From: Lachnospiraceae bacterium
GTDB taxonomy: Bacteria; Bacillota; Clostridia; Lachnospirales; Lachnospiraceae
Reading direction: 5' to 3'
Length of the DNA: 64,000 bases
Assembly (NCBI GenBank): GCA_021771755.1
Contig: JAETOL010000019.1
Span: 1 to 64,000, forward strand
Positions 19,146 to 28,191 of this stretch are shown here, piece after piece. Made by a program: the position numbers and the translations under genes. A model generated the notes under the pieces. The model saw nothing but the letters and a program-made list of their open reading frames with translations, ran no database searches and was not told where the DNA came from. Position 1 is the stretch's first letter; every line of letters starts with the position of its first letter.

Positions 19146-20582
19146 TTATTTATAAATCACAACAGGCATCCCGGCTTTTGTACACTGGTACACTTCCGCT
19201 GCCCTGTCTCCCGGAACTTCAACATATCCGGCTGAAATCGACCATATCCCGGAACCTCCTCCGAAATTTTCTCCTGATCCAAAATCTGCCAGAACCTCTT
19301 CGTTCAGAATTTCTCCGGTCCATGCACCCACATCGCTCTGCGTCAGTGTGGGATTATCCACGATTCCCTTTCCTTCCCCGTAAGGGATCAGGAAATTGAC
19401 CGTACCGCCGCTTAAATCTGCCGGAGACTGCAGTTCCCCTGCTGTATAAACTCCAGTCTCTGTTTCTCCGGGTGCATAGATTCCTGTATCTGCCACAGGA
19501 TTTCCATCATGGTAAACGACCAGTCTCTGTCGGGAAAGATCAATCTCCACATAGGTATAACTGATGTCATTTACATTCCGGCTCATTGCTTCCTGAAGAT
19601 AGACGGGCTCACGAACCTGGGTCACTTTTTCCAAAACAGCCTGATAGAGGGCTTCTGTTTCTTTTTCCTGGTCGATCACCCACCCGTAGTCTCCGCCGGC
19701 TACAGTAATTTTTCTGTTATCATAGGTGGCAAAGTTCCGTTCCGCACCTATTGTATCATATTTTTGTGCCAGTGTCTTTACATAGGCCGCAATCTTTTCT
19801 TTATCCAGAACAAGATCCTCTTCCTGATCTCTTACCAGCCAGGAACGAATCACATTTCTGTCCACCGTTTCCTTGCGATCGCTGAAATCATAAGTGACTA
19901 CCACATCCGTCAGTTCATTCATCTGCTCACAATCAGATATCAGCCGTTCGTTATCCTGATAGATTTCCGGGTTTATGTAACATCCGTCCTCTTCAAGATC
20001 CACCACCGGATCTCCTGTTGTCACCGCTTTTTTCACTGCTTTTTCCAGCTTTTCCTGATCTACAAGCGTTCCCTGTATCTCAGGAACGATCACAAATTCT
20101 TTCCCATCATCTTCAATATATGCATCTGCCGGCTGTTCATTATCCTGGAGACACTTCAAAGAGGAAAATTTTTTTTGAAACAGTTCTTCCTCATAAGTAA
20201 CAGAAGATGCCGTATCCATAACCTTATGCTGGCTGAACGCCAAAAACCACAAAAAGCGATTCTGATCGTGCATCAGCTTTTTCACACTGCCATCCGGCTT
20301 ATAGGAAAGCGCAATCTCCTCTGCAGAAATACTTTCCTGTCCATTCCCTCTTGTCCGTACGGCAAGGACATACGCGGCTGTTTTCTTAGCCAAAAGCTCT
20401 TCTGCCTCTTTCTGGTCCATATAGGAACAGTTAAATCCATTTACAAGAGATCCCGGAAGAAAATGTCCGGAAAAATAATAGACTCCATAACCATAGGCTG
20501 CTGCCGTAAGCAGGAGCAGCACTGCGATCAGACCGATCAAAATCTTTCTGCCGGTGCTCATACCATTTTTTTCTTCTTCCAT
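19146..20582 (-). CDS. YkuD-fold protein lacking catalytic His and Cys (pseudo-L,D-transpeptidase)
   Basis: 478 residues: short cytoplasmic N-terminus, one membrane anchor (about 12-34), a PG_binding_4-like region (about 40-330) and a C-terminal L,D-transpeptidase (YkuD) domain (from about 345, YTYVEIDLSRQRLVVYHDGN). In active enzymes the domain carries a His in a GIHD-type motif and a Cys in SHGCVN. Here these positions read GIVDN (Val408) and SAGYVEV (Tyr453). The DNA is unambiguous (ATC GTG GAT; GGA TAT GTT). The only nearby Cys is at 467, outside the motif. The fold is otherwise intact to the end (MPVVIYK), so this looks like a maintained pseudoenzyme in the outer face of the membrane, perhaps binding peptidoglycan stems. 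Co-directional with ddl and murF. Confidence 0.85.
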   Translation of the reverse strand: MEEEKNGMSTGRKILIGLIAVLLLLTAAAYGYGVYYFSGHFLPGSLVNGFNCSYMDQKEAEELLAKKTAAYVLAVRTRGNGQESISAEEIALSYKPDGSVKKLMHDQNRFLWFLAFSQHKVMDTASSVTYEEELFQKKFSSLKCLQDNEQPADAYIEDDGKEFVIVPEIQGTLVDQEKLEKAVKKAVTTGDPVVDLEEDGCYINPEIYQDNERLISDCEQMNELTDVVVTYDFSDRKETVDRNVIRSWLVRDQEEDLVLDKEKIAAYVKTLAQKYDTIGAERNFATYDNRKITVAGGDYGWVIDQEKETEALYQAVLEKVTQVREPVYLQEAMSRNVNDISYTYVEIDLSRQRLVVYHDGNPVADTGIYAPGETETGVYTAGELQSPADLSGGTVNFLIPYGEGKGIVDNPTLTQSDVGAWTGEILNEEVLADFGSGENFGGGSGIWSISAGYVEVPGDRAAEVYQCTKAGMPVVIYK

Positions 20583-20619
20583 GAAACCTCCCTTTCATAC
20601 TCGACAGAAGCTTTCTGTT

Positions 20620-21903
20620 TTACTCAGCCAGAAGCTTCTCCACACTTGCAAGCTTCACACATACTACAAATACATTGGCGGCTTTCTCAAGCTCTTCCAT
20701 GGACGGGAAGGTAGGTGCAATACGGATATTGGAGTCTTTCGGATCCTTTCCGTATGGATAAGTTGCTCCCGCTCCTGTCATTACAACACCTGCTTCTTTT
20801 GCTTTTGCCACGATATTTTTTGCGCAGCCTTCCATAGAATCAAAGGAAATAAAGTATCCGCCCTTTGGATTGGTCCATTCCCCTACTCCCAGTCCTCCAA
20901 GTTCCTTTTCCAGAATATTCAGCACCATTTCAAACTTCGGACGGATAATGTCTGCGTGTTTTCTCATGTGTGCATGAACCCCTTCCAGATTCTTAAAGAA
21001 TTTTACATGGCGGAGCTGGTTCAGCTTATCATGACCGATGGTCTGGGTCTGCATATATTTGCGGAAGTCATCCAGATTTGCCTTGGATGCTGCAACTGCT
21101 GCGATACCGGAACCAGGGAAGCTGATCTTGGATGTGGATGTAAATTTGTATACAATATCCGGATTTCCGGCCTTTGCACACTCAGTAAGGATCTCAAGAA
21201 GGAAATCCTGATCCTCCTCATAGAGATGGTGTACACTGTAAGCATTGTCCCAGTAAATACGGAAGTCCGGAGCAGCCGGCTTCAGGTTTGCAAATCTCTG
21301 GACAGTTCTTGCGGAATAGGTGTATCCCTGAGGATTGGAATATTTCGGCACGCACCAGATACCTTTGATAGAATCATCTTCACTGACAAGCTTCTCCACC
21401 ATATCCATATCCGGGCCTTCCGGAGACATTGGTACATTGATCATTTCAATGCCAAAAAACTCTGTGATCTTGAAATGACGATCATATCCCGGTACCGGAC
21501 AGAGGAATTTCACCTTATCCAGCTTGCACCATGGAGTATTTCCCATAACGCCGTGTGTCATAGAACGTGCAATGGAATCAAACATAACATTCAGACTGGA
21601 GTTTCCATAGATAATGATATGCTCCGGATCCACCTCGGAGATCTGTCCGAGAAGGCGCTTTGCTTCCGGAATACCATCGATCACACCATAGTTACGGCAG
21701 TCTACGCCGGTTTCACATTTCAGTTCTTCTCCATTTGCCAGAACCTGCATCATTCCCATAGAAAGGTCAAGCTGCTCTGTTCCCGGTTTACCACGGGACA
21801 TATCCAGGGCAAGTCCCTGCGCCTTGATATCTGCATACTGCTGATCCAGTTCTTTTTTCAAAGCAAGAAGCTGTTCTCTGCTCATTTCACTATATTTCTC
21901 CAT
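20620..21903 (-). CDS. Class I aminotransferase, aspartate-type Ic subfamily
   Basis: 427 residues, PLP-dependent. The PLP Lys lies in FTSTSKISFPGSGIAA. The tyrosine of the cofactor pocket is in WDNAYSVHHLYE, and the N-terminus has the substrate-closing MSRGKPGTEQLDLS. The overall pattern matches the PF12897 aspartate aminotransferase Ic group, which makes aspartate or glutamate by transamination. GAGGAGG precedes the ATG. It lies 37 bases before the YkuD-like gene with no terminator between, so it may lead the cell-wall transcript; aspartate feeds lysine and diaminopimelate synthesis. Confidence 0.88.
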   Translation of the reverse strand: MEKYSEMSREQLLALKKELDQQYADIKAQGLALDMSRGKPGTEQLDLSMGMMQVLANGEELKCETGVDCRNYGVIDGIPEAKRLLGQISEVDPEHIIIYGNSSLNVMFDSIARSMTHGVMGNTPWCKLDKVKFLCPVPGYDRHFKITEFFGIEMINVPMSPEGPDMDMVEKLVSEDDSIKGIWCVPKYSNPQGYTYSARTVQRFANLKPAAPDFRIYWDNAYSVHHLYEEDQDFLLEILTECAKAGNPDIVYKFTSTSKISFPGSGIAAVAASKANLDDFRKYMQTQTIGHDKLNQLRHVKFFKNLEGVHAHMRKHADIIRPKFEMVLNILEKELGGLGVGEWTNPKGGYFISFDSMEGCAKNIVAKAKEAGVVMTGAGATYPYGKDPKDSNIRIAPTFPSMEELEKAANVFVVCVKLASVEKLLAE

Positions 21904-21974
21904 CTTTATCCTCCTCGTTCCGCTTACTCTTCGGACTTTTTTATTTTAAACTGCTGAAATATATTATCTTGTCT

Positions 21975-22004
21975 ATTTTAGTATGCTAAAGTCCCGGTTG
22001 TCAA
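21975..22004 (-). promoter_or_regulatory. Promoter of the aminotransferase/cell-wall transcript
   Basis: On the minus strand TTGACA (22004-21999), an 18-base spacer and TAAAAT (21980-21975), about 72 bases before the aminotransferase ATG. Confidence 0.6.
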
Positions 22005-22080
22005 GTCCTGTAATCACTGTATTTGTGAAAAATAATGTCCTTATTTTATACAGGATGGCCAAAACTCTCCCGATTTCCAC

Positions 22081-22109
22081 TTGCAGATTTCCATTCATTA
22101 TCCTATACT
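22081..22109 (+). promoter_or_regulatory. Sigma-A promoter of the methyltransferase gene
   Basis: TTGCAG, 17-base spacer, TATACT. The predicted start point is about 28 bases before the chosen ATG at 22144. Confidence 0.65.
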
Positions 22110-22143
22110 GATTCTATAAAGACTAATGAGAGGATTACAATTT

Positions 22144-23004
22144 ATGTGGATTGCAGATCAATGGAAAGAATACGAAGTAATTGACGCTTCCGGCGGCGAA
22201 AAGCTGGAGCGCTGGGGAAAATATATACTGGTCCGTCCGGACCCACAGGTAATCTGGGATACGCCCAAAGCGAGCCGTGGCTGGAAAAACATGAACGCCC
22301 ACTATCACCGCAGCAAAAAAGGCGGCGGAGAATGGGAATTTTTTGATCTTCCCCAGCAGTGGGATCTTCACTATAAGCACCTGACCTTCCACCTGAAGCC
22401 GTTCAGCTTCAAGCATACCGGACTTTTCCCGGAGCAGGGGGTAAACTGGGACTGGTTTGGAGACAAGATCCGGAATGCCGGACGCCCGGTAAAGGTTCTG
22501 AATCTTTTTGCCTATACAGGCGGAGCAACTCTGGCAGCCGCTGCTGCAGGAGCCAGCGTCACTCATGTGGACGCCTCCAAAGGCATGGTCACCTGGGCCA
22601 AAGAAAATGCCGCAGCCTCCGGACTGGCAGATGCGCCTATCCGCTGGCTTGTAGATGACTGTGTGAAATTTGTAGAACGTGAGATCCGAAGAGGAAACCA
22701 CTACGATGCTATTATCATGGATCCCCCTTCCTATGGACGGGGACCCAAGGGAGAAATCTGGAAGATCGAGGATGCCATCCATCCTCTTGTGAAGCTGTGC
22801 GCGAAGCTTCTCAGCCCGGATCCGCTGTTTTTCCTTATCAATTCCTATACAACAGGACTTGCTCCTGCTGTTCTCACCTACATGCTGGCAACAGAGCTGA
22901 AACAGTATAACGGAACTGTAGATTCACAGGAGATCGGACTTCCGGTTACTTCCAGCGGACTTGTTCTTCCATGTGGTGCTTCCGGACGCTGGGAGGCCAG
23001 ATAA
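22144..23004 (+). CDS. RlmI-like class I SAM-dependent rRNA methyltransferase
   Basis: 286 residues. The SAM-binding motif I is LNLFAYTGGATLAAAAAGA, motif II contains VDASKGMVTWAKENA, and the catalytic/post-motif loop is MDPPSYGRGPKGE. This matches the PF10672 group of 23S rRNA C5-cytosine methyltransferases. A PUA domain seen in RlmI itself is not present here; the first 80 residues are Trp-rich instead. The ATG at 22144 is preferred because GAGG lies upstream; ATG 22126 has no ribosome site. Exact target unknown. Confidence 0.85.
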   Translation: MWIADQWKEYEVIDASGGEKLERWGKYILVRPDPQVIWDTPKASRGWKNMNAHYHRSKKGGGEWEFFDLPQQWDLHYKHLTFHLKPFSFKHTGLFPEQGVNWDWFGDKIRNAGRPVKVLNLFAYTGGATLAAAAAGASVTHVDASKGMVTWAKENAAASGLADAPIRWLVDDCVKFVEREIRRGNHYDAIIMDPPSYGRGPKGEIWKIEDAIHPLVKLCAKLLSPDPLFFLINSYTTGLAPAVLTYMLATELKQYNGTVDSQEIGLPVTSSGLVLPCGASGRWEAR

Positions 23005-23037
23005 AGACAACTACCAAAAGATATGGAGGGAGCCTAT

Positions 23038-23922
23038 ATGAGCAGTATTTCATCAGCCTTTAAGGATATGGATGCAAAAGTTGAGGTGAAACGGTACGGC
23101 TGTGCCGTAATTGCGGCTGTGATCTTTGCTGTAAATATCAAAACCTTTGTAAGAGCCGGAGGACTTTATCCGGGCGGCTTTAACGGACTGACCCTTCTCA
23201 TTCAGGGAACTTTCCGGGAATTTGCCGGCATGGAAATTCCCTATACCCTGATCAACGTGGTCCTGAACGCGGTTCCTGTACTGATAGGGCTGAAATATAT
23301 CGGAGTAAAATTCACTCTGAGTTCCTGTGTGGTGATCGTACTGTCCAGTATCCTGACAGACCTTATTCCCTCACAGCCTATTACCTATGACCCTCTGCTG
23401 ATCAGTATCTTCGGCGGTCTGATCAATGGTTTTGTGGTAAGTCTCTGCCTGATCGGAAACACCAGCAGCGGAGGAACGGATTTTATCGCCATTTACTTTT
23501 CCGAAAAAAACGGACAGGATATCTGGAATTATATCCTCTGCGGCAACGCAGTGATCCTGGTGGCCGCAGGTCTTCTGTTTGGATGGGATAAGGCGCTTTA
23601 TTCAATCATCTTTCAGTTTACTTCCACCCAGATGGTTCAGATGCTCCACCAGAGATACAAAAAACATACTTTGTTTATTATCACCAGACATCCTGATGAG
23701 GTTTATGAGGAAATTTCCAAGCTGTCTCATCACTCTGCCACAAGGCTGGACGGAACCGGCTGCTACAGCGGTGATAATACTGCCATGATCTATTCTGTTG
23801 TCTCTCGCGAGGAAGCCAAGCTTCTTGTAAAAAAGGTTGCCGAGGTAGATCCCCAGGCCTTTGTAAACATAATCAAAACGGACTTTATCAACGGAAGGTT
23901 TTATTATAAGACCGACTATTAA
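23038..23922 (+). CDS. YitT family membrane protein
   Basis: 294 residues. Five to six membrane helices (DUF161; AGGLYPGGFNGLTLLIQG and LIGNTSSGGTDFIAIYFS are characteristic) precede a C-terminal DUF2179 domain (TLFIITRHPDEVYEEISKL and DGTGCYSGDNTAMIYSVV). The last domain binds ligands in relatives; transport function is not established. ATG 23038 has GGAGG eight bases before it, unlike the in-frame ATG at 23023, which overlaps that site. Confidence 0.92.
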   Translation: MSSISSAFKDMDAKVEVKRYGCAVIAAVIFAVNIKTFVRAGGLYPGGFNGLTLLIQGTFREFAGMEIPYTLINVVLNAVPVLIGLKYIGVKFTLSSCVVIVLSSILTDLIPSQPITYDPLLISIFGGLINGFVVSLCLIGNTSSGGTDFIAIYFSEKNGQDIWNYILCGNAVILVAAGLLFGWDKALYSIIFQFTSTQMVQMLHQRYKKHTLFIITRHPDEVYEEISKLSHHSATRLDGTGCYSGDNTAMIYSVVSREEAKLLVKKVAEVDPQAFVNIIKTDFINGRFYYKTDY

Positions 23923-23940
23923 AAAGGAGGATGATGTTTT

Positions 23941-24132
23941 ATGAAGGAAAAGTATGAAGAAAAAGATCAGGTTCCCTTTACCTGCTCTCCGGAGTATGAC
24001 CGCAGTTCCTGCGGAATCTGCGTGTGCGCTACCTGTTATGAGCAGGAATTCTGCGACCGGTGCCGCACCTGCAAGGATCAGTCCCGGAAAAAGGAATCCT
24101 GCCCCAGATATGAGGGCGCATACTGCTACTAA
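23941..24132 (+). CDS. Cysteine-rich miniprotein, possible metal binder
   Basis: 63 residues with ten Cys between residues 15 and 62. They include CGICVCATC, then CDRCRTC, a pattern like small zinc or iron-sulfur knuckles. The rest is Lys/Glu-rich. No signal peptide, so it is cytoplasmic. AAAGGAGG lies 12 bases upstream of the ATG, and the gene is 18 bases after yitT, so they are co-transcribed and end together at a strong terminator. No family name recognised. Confidence 0.75.
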   Translation: MKEKYEEKDQVPFTCSPEYDRSSCGICVCATCYEQEFCDRCRTCKDQSRKKESCPRYEGAYCY

Positions 24133-24138
24133 AGCTCA

Positions 24139-24186
24139 ATCGGGCAGGAGACAGATCATTTTCGTCTGTTTCCTGCCCGATCTCTA
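24139..24186. terminator. Bidirectional terminator between Cys-rich gene and phoR
   Basis: A 17-bp stem (ATCGGGCAGGAGACAGA with TCTGTTTCCTGCCCGAT, one G-T pair) and a nine-base loop. A T-run follows on the plus strand. It serves the converging yitT and pst-phoR transcripts. Confidence 0.85.
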
Positions 24187-25854
24187 TTTTTCATTTCTAT
24201 GTTTCGGTAAAGTCACCGTAATTTCCGTTCCTTTATCCACTTCACTGACAAGATTCAGTGTCCCTCCAAGGAAAGTAACTCCATGTTTTACAATGGAAAG
24301 ACCAAGTCCGGTTCCTCCGATCTCCTTTGAATGACTTTTATCCACTCTGTAAAAGCGTTCAAAAACTCTCTTCCGGTCTTCACGGGGGATTCCGATACCG
24401 TTATCCTCCACAGACAACTGGACTTCATTCCCAAGATCCCTGATAAGAATACTGACTATGCCATTATCCTTATTGTATTTGATACCATTATCGCAAAGGT
24501 TATAAAGAATTTCTTCCAAAATAGGACGGACTGTACGGCAGATCAGCCGTTCTCCTTCGATATACAGATGAACATTCTTTTTCTTTGCAGCTTCATTCAG
24601 GTTTCCGCATACGTCCTTCGCCACTGTATAAAGATCAATATTCTCCCATTCATACGGATTCTCTCCTTCATCCAGCTGAGAAATCCGAATCGTATCCTCT
24701 ACAAGCTGGATCAGCCTCTGTGCTTCCTTATAGATTCTTCCGGCAAATTTCTTAACATCTTCTTCTTTTACAAAGCCATCCTGAATGATCTCTGCAAATC
24801 CGGAAATGGAAGTCAGAGGAGTCTTCAGTTCGTGAGAAACATTTGCAGAAAATTCTCTTCTGAGGTTTTCCCTCTGCACTTTCTCTGTTTCATTCATAAG
24901 AAGCAAAACTGCACCAACTGTCTTTCCGTCTCTGTTTACCGGATTGGCGATCAGCTGTACAAACTCATTATCCAGATGAAGAAGGGCACTTCCATGTTTT
25001 CCCTCCAGCACAGTTTCGATTACTTTTCGGAAATCTTCATTTCTGTCCAGAGAATATACGCTGCGTCCCGTTCCCGGTTCGTTTACCTGAAAAATCTTCC
25101 AGGCGCTGGAATTTCCGGAAAGAATCATTGTATAGGAATCAATGACCAGAAGTCCTTCCTGCATATTTTCTGTAATGATGGAGAATTCCTCCTGATTCCT
25201 TCTCGCCTCTTCAAGCTGAGTATGAATCTGACGGTTCTGTCGGCTGATCTTTCCAAGAAGAGGAGCCACCTCTTCGTAAACTTCATTTTCATCCGGTTTT
25301 TCCAGATCAAGCTCATTAATCGGCTCAACGATTTTTCCCGCGATTCTGGAAGCAAAAATGCCTGCCAGAATCAGCATCGCAAATATAATGCACAGTACCG
25401 GCTGCACAAGCTGAAGCACCAGTGCAAAAGCTGAATATTGTGTACTGGCTACTCTGAGTACAGAATTATCCGAAAGTCTCTTTGCATAATAAACGGTTTT
25501 TTCAGACAACGTACCGGATATACGCTGCGCCTCTCCTGCTCCTGTGGCAAGCGCCTCCTGAAACTCCTCACGGTCCTTATGATTTTCCATTTCAGCTGCA
25601 TCAGCCTCATTATCATAAAGTACCGTTCCGTCCTCTCCAATATAGGTAATTCTTGAATCTGTATTTTTCAGCTGCTGCAGATATTCTTCCCCCTGCTGCT
25701 CTACTCCATAAGCAAGATAGCTGGCCTCTCTGGCAAGCTCCGTATCCAGCTGTTTTCCAAAATACTGGTACAGAATTCCCAGAACAAAAGCAATCCCCAG
25801 GATCAGCACAGAGGCAGATACAAGCACCGTAGATTTAAAAATTTTTTTTGTCAA
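24184..25854 (-). CDS. phoR: PhoR-like sensor histidine kinase
   Basis: 556 residues. Two membrane helices (about 8-30 and 147-170) enclose an extracellular sensor. A short linker, a PAS-like domain (about 220-310), the dimerisation H box FSANVSHELKTPLTSISGF and an ATPase domain with NLCDNGIKYN, DNGIGI and GGTGLGLSIVKHG follow. The start is TTG at 25854, overlapping the phoU stop. Placement at the end of pstSCAB-phoU points to phosphate sensing. Unusually, no response-regulator gene lies beside it: the operon ends here at a terminator, so PhoP/PhoB must be encoded elsewhere. Confidence 0.88.
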   Translation of the reverse strand: MTKKIFKSTVLVSASVLILGIAFVLGILYQYFGKQLDTELAREASYLAYGVEQQGEEYLQQLKNTDSRITYIGEDGTVLYDNEADAAEMENHKDREEFQEALATGAGEAQRISGTLSEKTVYYAKRLSDNSVLRVASTQYSAFALVLQLVQPVLCIIFAMLILAGIFASRIAGKIVEPINELDLEKPDENEVYEEVAPLLGKISRQNRQIHTQLEEARRNQEEFSIITENMQEGLLVIDSYTMILSGNSSAWKIFQVNEPGTGRSVYSLDRNEDFRKVIETVLEGKHGSALLHLDNEFVQLIANPVNRDGKTVGAVLLLMNETEKVQRENLRREFSANVSHELKTPLTSISGFAEIIQDGFVKEEDVKKFAGRIYKEAQRLIQLVEDTIRISQLDEGENPYEWENIDLYTVAKDVCGNLNEAAKKKNVHLYIEGERLICRTVRPILEEILYNLCDNGIKYNKDNGIVSILIRDLGNEVQLSVEDNGIGIPREDRKRVFERFYRVDKSHSKEIGGTGLGLSIVKHGVTFLGGTLNLVSEVDKGTEITVTLPKHRNEK

Positions 25855-26522
25855 TTCAGGATTCCTCCGGTCTGATTCTGATGTTCATTATTTCTGTGGA
25901 TTCCAGTGATCGAGTACTCTACCCACTCTGCAATGTTTACTGCATGGTCTCCGATACGTTCCATGTATTTTGCCGTCATAAGAAGATCAAGAGCCAGTTT
26001 TGCATCAATACTTCTGTGACAGATCATCTCTGTCAGTTCTGTCTTGACCTGTTCAAAGCTTTCGTCTACCATATCGTCGTCATTGATTACCTTTCTGCAC
26101 AGATCCAGATCCGCTTTTACAAAAGAATCAATACTTTCTGTCACCATACGGACTGTCTGATCTGCCATTTTTTCAATTTCTTTCGGTATCTCCACACGGT
26201 TTCTGTCAATAAATCTCGCCAGGTCCGCAATATCTGCCGCCTGATCGCCAATACGCTCCATATCCGAGATCATCTTAAGAGCGGCAGAGATTTCTCTTAA
26301 ATCCCTTGCTACCGGCTGCTGATGCAGAAGGAGACGCATACAGATATTCTCTATTTCTCTTTCTTTCGCATCGATTTCTCTGTCTGTATCAAAAACCTCT
26401 TTGGAACAGTTCACTCCCTGTATCGCCTTTGCGGAAAAAGCAATGACTTTTTCACAGAGACTTCCCATTGTGATGATCTGTACATGCAGTTCCTCCAGCT
26501 GTCGTTCAAAACGTGTCGTCAT
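25851..26522 (-). CDS. phoU: Phosphate signalling complex protein PhoU
   Basis: About 223 residues in two PhoU repeats, each a three-helix bundle with metal-coordinating Glu/Asp clusters. They are seen at ISDMERIGDQAADIADL and MERIGDHAVNIAEWVEY. It couples the Pst transporter to the PhoR kinase and keeps signalling off when phosphate is ample. The ATG at 26522 follows GGGAGG and sits one base after pstB; the frame is open further upstream inside pstB but that part is not family-like. Confidence 0.95.
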   Translation of the reverse strand: MTTRFERQLEELHVQIITMGSLCEKVIAFSAKAIQGVNCSKEVFDTDREIDAKEREIENICMRLLLHQQPVARDLREISAALKMISDMERIGDQAADIADLARFIDRNRVEIPKEIEKMADQTVRMVTESIDSFVKADLDLCRKVINDDDMVDESFEQVKTELTEMICHRSIDAKLALDLLMTAKYMERIGDHAVNIAEWVEYSITGIHRNNEHQNQTGGILN

Positions 26523-26523
26523 A

Positions 26524-27282
26524 TCATCCAAACCTCCCTGTAATATAATCCTCTGTCCTCTTATCCGTCGGCATGGAGAATAAGGTATCTGTATCATTGA
26601 ATTCGATCACTTCTCCCAGAAGGAAAAAGGCAGTTTTATCGGAAATACGCGTTGCCTGCTGCATATTATGGGTTACCATTACGATCGTATAGTCTTTTTT
26701 CAGCTCCATTGCCAGTTCCTCAATCTTGGAAGTGGAAATGGGGTCAAGAGCAGAAGTCGGCTCATCCATCAGGAGCACCTCCGGCTGTACTGCCAGCGCT
26801 CTTGCTATGCACAGCCTCTGCTGCTGACCGCCGGACATTCCAAGGGCACTTTTTTTCAGACGGTCTTTTACCTCGTCCCAGATAGCAGCATCCCGAAGAG
26901 ATTTTTCTACAATATCATCCAGCTTTGCCCTGGAACGGATTCCGTGTGTTCTTGGTCCGTATGCAATATTATCATAAATGCTCATGGGAAAAGGATTGGG
27001 CTTCTGGAACACCATTCCCACCCTTTTTCTCAGAAGATTTACATCCATATCTCCGTAAATATCCTGTCCGTCAAGTTCCACCTTTCCGGTGATCACACAG
27101 CCTTCCACAAGGTCGTTCATCCTGTTTAAGGATTTCAGAAGTGTAGATTTCCCACAGCCGCTTGGTCCGATAAATGCAGTGATCTCCTTTTCCGGAATGT
27201 GCATATGAATATCCTTCAAAGCATGAAAATTCCCATAATGAAGGTTCATATTCTCAATCAAAAGCTTTGTATTATTACTCAT
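26524..27282 (-). CDS. pstB: Phosphate ABC transporter ATP-binding protein
   Basis: 252 residues. Walker A is GPSGCGKST, the Q-loop lies in [17 protein letters not shown], the signature is [15 protein letters not shown], and Walker B is [20 protein letters not shown] with its catalytic Glu. The H-loop is MVTHNMQQA. These are diagnostic of PstB. It energises phosphate import through PstC and PstA. AAGGA precedes the ATG. Confidence 0.97.
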   Translation of the reverse strand: MSNNTKLLIENMNLHYGNFHALKDIHMHIPEKEITAFIGPSGCGKSTLLKSLNRMNDLVEGCVITGKVELDGQDIYGDMDVNLLRKRVGMVFQKPNPFPMSIYDNIAYGPRTHGIRSRAKLDDIVEKSLRDAAIWDEVKDRLKKSALGMSGGQQQRLCIARALAVQPEVLLMDEPTSALDPISTSKIEELAMELKKDYTIVMVTHNMQQATRISDKTAFFLLGEVIEFNDTDTLFSMPTDKRTEDYITGRFG

Positions 27283-27288
27283 GTATCC

Positions 27289-28191
27289 TTATCCTTTCGC
27301 AATCCTTTTTGCTGCTTTGCCGGAAAGCCAGTTGATGATCAGCACAAAAACAAGAATCACCACTGCTGTAGCCGAAGCCTGATTCATGTGCAGTCCCTCG
27401 CTGGAGAGCACATACATATGAAGGGCAAGAGTACGTCCTGATCCCATCAGATCCGGTATCTGGGCTACTGTTCCGGAAGTGTAAAGAAGCGCAGCTGTTT
27501 CTCCGATAATACGTCCAATGGCAAGAATGATCCCGGCAAGAATACCCGGTACTGCCGAGGGAAGCACAATCGTAAAAACAGTTCTTAATTTTCCGGCTCC
27601 AAGACCAAAACTGGCCTCTCTGTAGGAATCCGGAACTGCCTTTAAGGCTTCTTCAGAAGTACGCATGATCAAAGGCAGAACCATGATCACCAGGGTAAAA
27701 ATACCTGCCATAAGCGACATTCCCCAGTTCAGTGCAGTTACAAAAAAAAGCATGCCGAACAGTCCGAATACGATAGAAGGAATACCGGAAAGTGTCTCTG
27801 CTGTGATACGGATCACCTTCACCAGCTTATTGCCTTTTTTTGCATAATCCACAAGATAAATTGCTGCAAAAATCCCGATCGGCGCCGCGATCAGAAGAGT
27901 CAACACTGTCATAATAAAGGTATTGATAAGAGACGGCATCAAAGACACATTCTCAGAATTATACTCCAGACTGAACAGGGAGGGAGTCAGGTAAGGAAGC
28001 CCCTTTGCCAGGATATAGCCTACCAGAAACAGAAGTACTGCAAAAGTAAGGACAGCCGCTGCGCCTGTCAACAGTGCAAGAATTCCGGAACCCGGATGGC
28101 GCAGATAAGATTTCAGCTGACTGCCTGCCGAAGAGCTGTTTCTTTTTTTTACAGGGATTTCTGAATTGACAGCTGCCACATTAGTTTGCAT
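27289..28191 (-). CDS. pstA: Phosphate ABC transporter permease PstA
   Basis: 300 residues with six membrane helices. It has the PstA permease pattern VIRITAETLSGIPSIVFGLF and the coupling-loop region SEEALKAVPDSYREASFGLG. It overlaps pstC by 11 bases and its GGAGGG ribosome site lies within the pstC 3' end. It forms the channel with PstC. Confidence 0.95.
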   Translation of the reverse strand: MQTNVAAVNSEIPVKKRNSSSAGSQLKSYLRHPGSGILALLTGAAAVLTFAVLLFLVGYILAKGLPYLTPSLFSLEYNSENVSLMPSLINTFIMTVLTLLIAAPIGIFAAIYLVDYAKKGNKLVKVIRITAETLSGIPSIVFGLFGMLFFVTALNWGMSLMAGIFTLVIMVLPLIMRTSEEALKAVPDSYREASFGLGAGKLRTVFTIVLPSAVPGILAGIILAIGRIIGETAALLYTSGTVAQIPDLMGSGRTLALHMYVLSSEGLHMNQASATAVVILVFVLIINWLSGKAAKRIAKG

